Below, in pieces: positions 58,465 through 64,000 of a stretch of 64,000 bases of DNA. Made by a program: the position numbers and the translations under genes. Location of the stretch: NCBI RefSeq assembly GCF_023283945.1, contig NZ_JAKIKW010000016.1, positions 62,001-126,000 of the forward strand, given 5' to 3'. Numbering within the stretch: position 1 is the first letter of the stretch; every line of letters begins with the position of its first letter. The notes below the pieces were generated by a model. The model did no database searches. It worked only from the letters and a program-made list of their open reading frames with translations, and had not been told where the DNA came from. Source of the DNA: Shewanella gelidimarina. GTDB taxonomy: Bacteria > Pseudomonadota > Gammaproteobacteria > Enterobacterales > Shewanellaceae.

Positions 58465-58478
58465 ATGATGTAGATCAA
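58465..58478. promoter_or_regulatory. FNR/EtrA-type box upstream of lldP
   Basis: ATGAT-GTAG-ATCAA, one mismatch from TTGAT-N4-ATCAA, at the same relative place as the perfect box upstream of the porin gene. It lies about 360 bp from the lldP start. A conserved TAGAAT hexamer (minus strand, 58451-58446) lies 23 bp closer to the gene. Confidence 0.7.
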
Positions 58479-58520
58479 CTTTGTAACGATTAACCGTGAA
58501 ATGTGTTATCGATGCGTGTT

Positions 58521-58818
58521 GAGATACGGTAGCAAGGTTGGTACACGACACTGAAGCTGAAAATGAACATGACCGTTGAGTCCGATTGTAAACTGGTGTT
58601 TTTTGTATTTTTTTGATGGTTTCGACTACATATCTTAAATATTAATGACTGCGAGTGTCTGGCTGCGTTGCTCTTGTTAAGATGATTTATTTGCCCTTCC
58701 TTTGATTTAACCCCCCTATAATATAGGTATTGGTTGCGACTTGGTGGTTAATTAACTGTTAATATAACTTCCGTTTTGCGGGGGAGTGTTCCCGGATATT
58801 GAGGAATAGTTATCAGCG
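58521..58818. other. Leader/promoter region of the two-component system
   Basis: Together with the lldP module this makes a gene-free divergent stretch of about 710 bp. No copy of the shared module faces the kinase gene. A weak TATAAT (about 58720) occurs in CCCCCTATAATATAGG. Confidence 0.45.
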
Positions 58819-60219
58819 ATGAATATTAACCATAAGTTACAGCTAATCACCGTACTTCCACTCATTATATCTCTGATGCTGGTGCTGTTCGTGACTCAAA
58901 TGCAGTATAGAGATCTCTCCCAGCATGTAGTCGACGTTTATCGGCAGAGTATTATCGATCACCGCAAAGAAGAATTGAAAAATTATCTGGCGATCGCCAA
59001 CGTGGCGATCAAGCATCTCTATCAAAATAAGAGTGATGACAAGCAACAAACCCAGCAAGAAGTTAAGTCTATGCTGGCCAATATGCGCTTCGGTAAAAAT
59101 GGGTATTTCTTCGCCTACGATCTGAATGGCAATAGCCTAGTCTTACCCGATCAGGAGTGGCGGGTCGGTAAAAACTGGCTAGACTTGGCTGACGACAACG
59201 GGGTCCACTTTATCCAAGAGTTAATCTCAGGGGCGAGGAAAGGCGGCGGTTATCTGAGCTACCAATTCAATCAACCCTCTAATGACGGCCAACTGGGACA
59301 AAAACTTGCCTATGCCGAGGTGTTGGGACAGTGGGAGTGGATGTTTGGTACTGGCGTTTATATTGATGATATCGATAAGGAAGCGGCATTATTGAGCACC
59401 GCTATTGGTAGTCATATCCGCAACACCTCCCTTATGACTCTGACGATAGGTACCTTAGCGGTCAGCGCCGTGTTTATAGGTGGCATCTTTATGCGTGTGG
59501 GTGAAAAACGACTCGCAAATGCTAAGCTCAGAACCCTCAATGAGCGGATTTATCAGACTCAGGAAGAGGAATGTAAGCGGGTTTCCAGAGAGTTGCACGA
59601 TGGGGTTAGCCAAACTATTGCCGCGGCTCTATTTGCTATGGAAACCGCCCAATTGAAACAGGAATTTGGTGGTGATTCCGGTCCAGAACTGGAAAAGTCG
59701 ATTACACTCACGCGGCAGATTATGCTGGATATCCGTAATATCTCGCATCAGTTACATCCAGCCATCCTCGAAGACTATGGACTGGGCGCAGCGTTAAAAG
59801 AGCTGGGCAGAGAGTTTTCGTTGCGCACTGGTATAGACGTCAAGGTGCAGCGATTATCGGTACGCAAGATCCTATCAACCGAACTTAGCTGCGCACTTTA
59901 CCGCATTGTGCAAGAGTCGCTGACCAATATTGAACGTCACTCTGGGGCAAAAAACGTGCTGATTTCGATCGGACTAACTCCGGGATGGCTGACCCTGGAA
60001 GTTAATGATGATGGTCTAGGGTTTAACTATGAATGCTTTGAGAAAAAATCGACCCCGTTTGAGGGAATAGGCCTGAGGAATATGAAGGAAAGAGTGAATT
60101 TTTATAATGGTGAGCTCAAGGTGGAGTCAACGATTGGAAAAGGAGTGACGCTGGTGGCACGTATTCCCCAGAGTGAGTTGCGTTATCGAGCCGATAGTGC
60201 CACTGGAGGACTGTTATGA
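58819..60219 (+). CDS. Cache-domain sensor histidine kinase (NarX-type)
   Basis: 466 residues. TM1 (about 8-26), a periplasmic single-Cache domain (about 35-190; MRFGKNGYFFAYDLNGNSLV and VLGQWEWMFGTGVYIDDID), TM2 (about 205-225), HisKA_3 with the phospho-His in RELHDGVSQT (near 259) and a HATPase_c domain (ESLTNIERHSGAKN, NDDGLGF, GIGLRNMKERV). Single-Cache domains often bind small carboxylates, so lactate sensing is a reasonable inference. It overlaps the regulator gene by 4 bp (ATGA). Confidence 0.93.
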   Translation: MNINHKLQLITVLPLIISLMLVLFVTQMQYRDLSQHVVDVYRQSIIDHRKEELKNYLAIANVAIKHLYQNKSDDKQQTQQEVKSMLANMRFGKNGYFFAYDLNGNSLVLPDQEWRVGKNWLDLADDNGVHFIQELISGARKGGGYLSYQFNQPSNDGQLGQKLAYAEVLGQWEWMFGTGVYIDDIDKEAALLSTAIGSHIRNTSLMTLTIGTLAVSAVFIGGIFMRVGEKRLANAKLRTLNERIYQTQEEECKRVSRELHDGVSQTIAAALFAMETAQLKQEFGGDSGPELEKSITLTRQIMLDIRNISHQLHPAILEDYGLGAALKELGREFSLRTGIDVKVQRLSVRKILSTELSCALYRIVQESLTNIERHSGAKNVLISIGLTPGWLTLEVNDDGLGFNYECFEKKSTPFEGIGLRNMKERVNFYNGELKVESTIGKGVTLVARIPQSELRYRADSATGGLL

Positions 60220-60836
60220 TCCGTGTGCTTCTGGTGGACGATCATCCCCTGTTTCGCGAAGGGTTGCGGTATCGTTTAAGCCTAGACAGTGATATTGAGG
60301 TGCAAGCAGAAGCTGACAATGGTCTCCAAGCATTGGCCATCCTCAAGGATATGCCGATCGATCTAGTGTTGACGGATATTAATATGCCGCAGATGGATGG
60401 CATGTATCTGCTTGAGTTGATTAAAGAGCAGGAAATGTCATGCAAGGTGGTGATGTTGAGCATGCATGACAACAGAGAATATATTATGGCGGCAATGCGC
60501 TACGGTGCTGATGGCTACATTCTTAAAGATGTACCCGGTAAAGAATTGATTGAAGCTATAAAAAAAGTTGCTGCCGGCAAGCGCTATTTCAGTGCCGAAG
60601 TTGTAGATACCTTGTCGCAGGAGCTTGCCAGTGGCAAGCAAGTCTTGGTTACCCAGCGGGAGCAGTTGGTGTTACGGTTGATATCGCTGGGGATGAACAA
60701 TAAACGCATTGCGCTGGAGATGAATGTCAGTGTACGCACGGTCGAAACCCACAAGCGAAATATCAAACAGAAACTGGCGATAGACAGTACGGCCGGTCTG
60801 GTGCGTTATGCCATCGATCATGGCTTGGATCGATAA
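60216..60836 (+). CDS. LuxR/NarL-family response regulator
   Basis: 206 residues. Receiver domain with acidic pocket D8/D9 and phospho-acceptor D54 (LTDINMPQMDG), the conserved Lys in YILKD, and a C-terminal LuxR HTH (about 140-200; NNKRIALEMNVSVRTVETHK). Partner of the upstream kinase. Its position between the lldP-dld and porin genes, whose upstream regions are duplicates, makes these its likely targets (inference). Confidence 0.93.
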   Translation: MIRVLLVDDHPLFREGLRYRLSLDSDIEVQAEADNGLQALAILKDMPIDLVLTDINMPQMDGMYLLELIKEQEMSCKVVMLSMHDNREYIMAAMRYGADGYILKDVPGKELIEAIKKVAAGKRYFSAEVVDTLSQELASGKQVLVTQREQLVLRLISLGMNNKRIALEMNVSVRTVETHKRNIKQKLAIDSTAGLVRYAIDHGLDR

Positions 60837-60868
60837 CACTATTCATGCCGTTGCCGTATTGAAAAAAT

Positions 60869-60919
60869 CCCCGAAGCGGGGTCATGCTTCGGGTTAAAAC
60901 ATGGCTAATTAGCCATGTT
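60869..60919. terminator. Two tandem hairpins after the response regulator
   Basis: First, CCCGAAGC / GCTTCGGG (60870-60893) with an A run to its left, which makes it a minus-strand terminator signal. Second, a 22-bp perfect palindrome AACATGGCTAA / TTAGCCATGTT (60898-60919). The plus-strand side lacks a good T run. Confidence 0.6.
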
Positions 60920-61197
60920 GTGGGAGTTAAGTTAGAGCGCCTTCATATTTTTGGTCAAGGGACAAGGCCAACCATCCCACTGGATGACCTTTTGGAACTT
61001 ATTCTCTCGGGGCAGATGGATGACTGCCAGTTTGAGTGCTTATTTACCCGCTATGCTTGCCTGATTGATCATGGCAAGTGCGCGGGTTTTTAACTAGGGA
61101 AAGTGGCGACATAAATGAGATTATGCCGCGCTGTAATTAAGAGTCAGTGCTTGGCCAAAAACACAGCTCATAAATATTGTATGCGTAACGTCTGTTA
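60920..61197. other. Gene-free stretch between the regulator and porin genes
   Basis: A 69-codon frame on the + strand (starting 60884) overlaps the hairpins and resembles no family I know, so I do not call it. Nothing else recognised. Confidence 0.35.
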
Positions 61198-62271
61198 TCA
61201 GAGTACATACTTGGCCGAAAGCTGCATGTAATCAGAGTCAGCACTGTCAGTGGCGGAGATATCAGCATCATAGTTGCCGAATTCAACGCCCACACTTAAC
61301 TGCTTGGTAAGCTGCTGGATCAGGTTGATACCGTAATGATTTCGATCTGAGTCAGCATTCACACCATTGAAATCTGCAACTTCAGAGTGGCCGTAGTAAG
61401 CGGTAGATCGCAAGTCGTCAGTCCAAAAGTGGCGATAAGCGACGGTATAGGCTTGCGTTACCAGCAGATCACCACTGCCATCGGCATTGACCTTGTCACC
61501 AGGGTTGTGGCCAGGTGAAATATAACGGCCTGCAGCGCCTGCGTTGTAGGCGAAACGGAAGTCATCTTTACCGAAGGTATTGATTTTACCGCTTATGCTG
61601 TAAGCCAACTGAGTGCCGTCGGCATGACCAGCCACACCGTTATCATCGAAGGTGCGAGCCAGCGCGGCAATCGCCACCTGGCCAAAATCGCCTTTGTAAG
61701 TGTAACGAACCACTGCATCGGGAATACTTTGGTTGGCATCGGTAGCATTGGCTGGGTTTTCCAATGCCAGCTCTAGACCACCATTAGTATAACGAATCTG
61801 GGTTTGACGAACGAATACTTGACCGACGTGCGCTCCACCAAAGTCCAGTGCATCGGCGATAGAAACCAGTGGCATAAAGGTTGACCAGGTCTGGCCAACC
61901 TTCCAGTTCTTGTAAGTAATAAAGGCATGACGCATACGTGGAGTGTATGAGTTAGAAACCAATGCGTTACCGCCACCACCGTAAAAATCATACTCGAGAA
62001 ACCCTGTCACCTCGCCATGAGTGAACTTTACATTGAAGCGCGATTCTTTGGCTTGGAGGCTGGTTTGATTGGTATCGGGTGCGCTGGTACTGCTACCAAT
62101 CCAGAAGTCACGATAAGCCTGGTCGCCACTGACATTACGCAAGTCGGCTTTGAAGTAGCCGCCGAAGGTCAACTTCGAGCTTTCGTCGATTTGGACTTCG
62201 TAACCAGCGAAAGAAGATGCTGAGAAAAATGCAGCTACCACTAACGCCGTTTTAGTTATTCTATTCATCAA
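61198..62271 (-). CDS. DcaP-like trimeric outer-membrane porin
   Basis: 357 residues. Signal peptide ending ASSFAGYE, then a barrel with DcaP-family landmarks: FGGYFKADLRN, SRFNVKFTHGEVTGFLEYDF, PRMRHAFITYKNWKVGQTWS, and ADALDFGGAHVGQVFVRQTQ followed by IRYTNGGLELALENP, ending in the aromatic barrel terminus AKYVL. Known DcaP proteins take up dicarboxylates and related anions. Its upstream region duplicates that of lldP, so it probably admits lactate across the outer membrane (inference). Confidence 0.9.
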   Translation of the reverse strand: MMNRITKTALVVAAFFSASSFAGYEVQIDESSKLTFGGYFKADLRNVSGDQAYRDFWIGSSTSAPDTNQTSLQAKESRFNVKFTHGEVTGFLEYDFYGGGGNALVSNSYTPRMRHAFITYKNWKVGQTWSTFMPLVSIADALDFGGAHVGQVFVRQTQIRYTNGGLELALENPANATDANQSIPDAVVRYTYKGDFGQVAIAALARTFDDNGVAGHADGTQLAYSISGKINTFGKDDFRFAYNAGAAGRYISPGHNPGDKVNADGSGDLLVTQAYTVAYRHFWTDDLRSTAYYGHSEVADFNGVNADSDRNHYGINLIQQLTKQLSVGVEFGNYDADISATDSADSDYMQLSAKYVL

Positions 62272-62395
62272 GGTGCCTTATTTGAATTTGTTGATCAGTT
62301 AGTTGTTGTTTGTCTTGAGCGGTGACCTAGGATCAGATGCCCGGCAAACTTATGGTTTATCTGCGGCTACCATATGGCTTTATAGGTGCTTTTTT

Positions 62396-62456
62396 TATCC
62401 GTGTTTGCACCTAAGACGACTAAGGGTTTACCCGTAGAAATGCCGGTTTTCCGTGT
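62396..62456. promoter_or_regulatory. Repeated TATCCGTGTTT motif, candidate regulator sites (porin)
   Basis: TATCCGTGTTT at 62396-62406 and a weaker TTTTCCGTGTT about 52 bp further on, with an inverted GGTTTACCCGTAG between them, the same arrangement as upstream of lldP. Confidence 0.45.
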
Positions 62457-62588
62457 TAAGGCTTGCGATTTTTTGAGAGTGAGTAACGGAGGGGTAATCT
62501 TTTTAACAAATAAATACAATAAGTTACGGCGTTGTTTATCGAGTGTAAGTTAACTGATCGCCAGGAATGATTCTAGGCGGCTGGGGAG

Positions 62589-62602
62589 TTGATGTAGATC
62601 AA
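62589..62602. promoter_or_regulatory. Perfect FNR/EtrA-type box upstream of the porin gene
   Basis: TTGAT-GTAG-ATCAA, an exact TTGAT-N4-ATCAA site, about 318 bp from the porin start. A TAGAAT hexamer (minus strand, 62576-62571) lies 22 bp closer to the gene, as in the lldP copy. Confidence 0.78.
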
Positions 62603-62650
62603 CTTTGTAACGATTAGTCGTAAAGTGTGTTACCGACGAGTGAAGGAGAG

Positions 62651-62985
62651 GTCACGAGATAGGATTAAGAGGGCGAAGCGAATAAGGTCAAATATTATTG
62701 TAGAGCAACTGATGTAGATGTAACCGTGACTATCCATGACATGAGCTCACAGGTATTGTGCTTGGGCTGTGTCACGGAAGTCTCTGCAGCTTTATACCAG
62801 TGTCATCATCGACATTGTTTTCCGAACTTTTTTGGTAAAGTGCCTATTTAGCAAATAATTGACGTGCTAATACCTGCGTTTGTATTCGCTTTAATTGACT
62901 GGGTGGCAAAGGATACTAGGGGTCACTCTTGAGGAGGTCTCTACATTGGGTAAGCGCATGAGGCCGCGTTAGTGCTGAAAATAAA
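62651..62985. other. Remaining intergenic region between porin promoter and purN
   Basis: About 335 bp with no gene; no repeat or regulatory signature recognised apart from the purN terminator at its end. Confidence 0.4.
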
Positions 62986-63009
62986 AAAGGGCACAGAAAA
63001 GTGCCCTTT
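62986..63009 (-). terminator. Terminator of purMN
   Basis: AAAGGGCAC / GTGCCCTTT stem, 6-nt loop; followed on the minus strand by TTTATTTTC. 27 bp beyond the purN stop. Confidence 0.9.
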
Positions 63010-63036
63010 GTAATGCAATACTGGTTTTAAGGCCGC

Positions 63037-63681
63037 TTAGTCAACAGCGTAACCGTTTGCAGCAAGTGCTTGACCATCAAGCTGTGCTATACCATTAACC
63101 ATCTGCAATCGTTGTTGGCTAAACCATTTTACAACGAGTGGATAGATAGCGTGTTCTTGTTCGTGGACGCGACCTGCCAGAACCTCAACAGAATCATCTT
63201 CATAAACAGGGACATTGGCTTGCAAAATTACCGGACCTGAATCTAGCTCTGGTGTCACAAAATGCACACTCGCGCCATGTTCAGTATCTTTTGCGTCAAT
63301 AGCGCGTTGATGCGTATTCAAGCCGGTATATTTGGGCAAGAGAGAAGGGTGGATATTAATCATCTTCCCTTCAAAGCGCATGACAAAATCATCACTCAAT
63401 ATGCGCATAAAGCCAGCCAAGACAACTAAGTCAGGTTGATACTTTGCTATCGCACTAAAAAGTCTTTCATCATATTCAGGTCTTGTTTCGCCTTCATGAG
63501 CGATAACGCAGCTGGTATCAATTTCATTCTGGTGAGCACGTATCAATCCGAAAGCGTCGGGTTTATTACTAATGACGCCAACAACTTCTGCTTGTACGTT
63601 ATCATCACAGCCATCAATAATGGCCTGTAGATTACTGCCATTACCAGAAATTAATACTAAAACGCGACAGCTCTGAGACAT
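63037..63681 (-). CDS. purN: Phosphoribosylglycinamide formyltransferase
   Basis: Third step of purine synthesis: transfers formyl from 10-formyltetrahydrofolate to GAR. 214 residues with the phosphate loop ISGNGSNLQAII, active-site INIHPSLLPKYTG (Asn and His) and VTPELDSGPVI (catalytic Asp). The start overlaps the purM stop (TAATG), so the two are translated in tandem as in E. coli. Confidence 0.96.
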   Translation of the reverse strand: MSQSCRVLVLISGNGSNLQAIIDGCDDNVQAEVVGVISNKPDAFGLIRAHQNEIDTSCVIAHEGETRPEYDERLFSAIAKYQPDLVVLAGFMRILSDDFVMRFEGKMINIHPSLLPKYTGLNTHQRAIDAKDTEHGASVHFVTPELDSGPVILQANVPVYEDDSVEVLAGRVHEQEHAIYPLVVKWFSQQRLQMVNGIAQLDGQALAANGYAVD

Positions 63682-64000
63682 TACAAGATCTCCACTTGCT
63701 CTTCGTCACCGTTACGCTTAGCAATGTTACCTAGCAGCCATGCGTTTTCGCCTTCGGCATTCAGTAGCTTAAGTGCTGAGTCAACTTTATCGGCTGGCAG
63801 TGCGATAACCATGCCTACGCCGCAGTTGAATGTACGGTACATTTCAAATTCTGCAATGTTGCCTTTTTCCATCAACCAGTTAAAAACAGCAGGCCACTGC
63901 CAAGAGTCACTTTTAACGACCGCTTTGCAATCTTCTGGTAAAACGCGTGGGATATTTTCCCAGAATCCGCCACCAGTGATGTGCGACATTGCATGAACAT
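63681..64000 (-). CDS. purM: Phosphoribosylformylglycinamidine cyclo-ligase, C-terminal part
   Basis: The frame stays open to the window edge, so the gene continues beyond it. Visible residues [26 protein letters not shown] and [16 protein letters not shown] are the conserved C-terminal half of the AIR synthase that makes aminoimidazole ribotide. Upstream neighbour of purN in the same transcript. Confidence 0.95.
   Translation of the reverse strand, partial: VHAMSHITGGGFWENIPRVLPEDCKAVVKSDSWQWPAVFNWLMEKGNIAEFEMYRTFNCGVGMVIALPADKVDSALKLLNAEGENAWLLGNIAKRNGDEEQVEIL

Larger units (their letters stand above)
58200..58520 (-). promoter_or_regulatory. lldP control module, homologous to the porin upstream region
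   Basis: A stretch of about 300 bp that is collinear with 62322-62650. Shared blocks in + strand order: GACCT..TCAGATGCCCGGCAAA, CATATGGCTTTATA, CTTTTTTTATCCGTGTTTGC then ACCTAA, ACTAAGGGTTTAC-CGTAGA, a second TCCGTGTT, GTTAACT, GATTCTAG and the FNR-type box. The distance from CATATGG to ATCAA is 228 bp here and 227 bp in the other copy. A perfect odd palindrome CTGACCTGAGGTCAG is at 58200-58214. Confidence 0.8.
62322..62650 (-). promoter_or_regulatory. Porin control module, homologous to the lldP upstream region
   Basis: Second copy of the duplicated module; shared blocks begin with GACCTAGGATCAGATGCCCG and run to the GTGTTACCGACGAGTG region, in the same order and nearly the same spacing as upstream of lldP. 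Differences are point changes rather than rearrangements, which suggests selection or a fairly recent duplication. Confidence 0.8.

Noticed and set aside
60884..61093. 69-codon + strand frame after the response regulator
   Set aside because: Its start lies inside the tandem hairpins, there is no ribosome site and no family resemblance.

Overview
The window reads as a chromosomal segment of a marine gammaproteobacterium, most likely Shewanella. Reasons: the gene content and order (topA near cysB; csiV-mfd-PilZ-lolCDE; lldP-dld with a dedicated two-component system; purM-purN), the moderate-to-low G+C, FNR-type and Fur-type boxes, and a DUF2986 protein. No tRNA, rRNA, CRISPR array, prophage or intact insertion sequence is visible. 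The species call is inference from protein similarity as I recognise it.

Layout. 1-5 kb: 3' end of topA, a membrane-anchored unknown, cysB, and L-serine dehydratase. 5-8.5 kb: nagZ-ycfP, acylphosphatase, csiV. 8.5-16 kb: mfd, a PilZ-domain protein and lolCDE. 16-18.8 kb: a decayed stretch with a broken beta-barrel gene and a secreted protein gene cut by an in-frame stop. 18.8-26 kb: small metabolic and housekeeping genes (M14 peptidase, GNAT, LysR with a divergent YdhR-like gene, YecM, L,D-transpeptidase, voltage-gated K+ channel, MATE pump, DUF2986). 26.5-32 kb: yqfB and a TetR-RND efflux operon with a 30-bp palindromic operator. 33.6-35.8 kb: a tight four-gene operon of two DUF1538 membrane proteins, a PII-like protein and a CBS-domain protein. 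36-39.2 kb: accessory genes (DUF6090, DUF6624 flanked by repeats, glutaredoxin-like, a peptidase-E-like gene with a damaged start). 39.4-50.8 kb: large DUF748 protein, ferredoxin reductase, two VOC proteins, DUF445, CHMI-like tautomerase, asnB, an M28 peptidase and nagD. 51-53.3 kb: a TonB-dependent receptor behind a Fur-like box.

53.5-62.3 kb is the most coherent functional unit. It holds a D-lactate dehydrogenase of the Dld-II type (dld), the lactate permease lldP, a Cache-domain histidine kinase with a LuxR-type response regulator, and a DcaP-like outer-membrane porin. The regions upstream of lldP and of the porin are collinear copies of each other over about 300 bp. They share an FNR-type box and a repeated TATCCGTGTTT motif, so porin, permease and dehydrogenase look like one regulon, possibly controlled by the two-component system lying between them. 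The window ends in purN and the 3' part of purM.

The best candidates for something little described are the DUF1538 pair with its PII/CBS partners and the duplicated lactate control module. Several genes (the secreted protein near 18.2 kb, the peptidase near 39.2 kb, the fragments near 16.6 kb) carry visible lesions.
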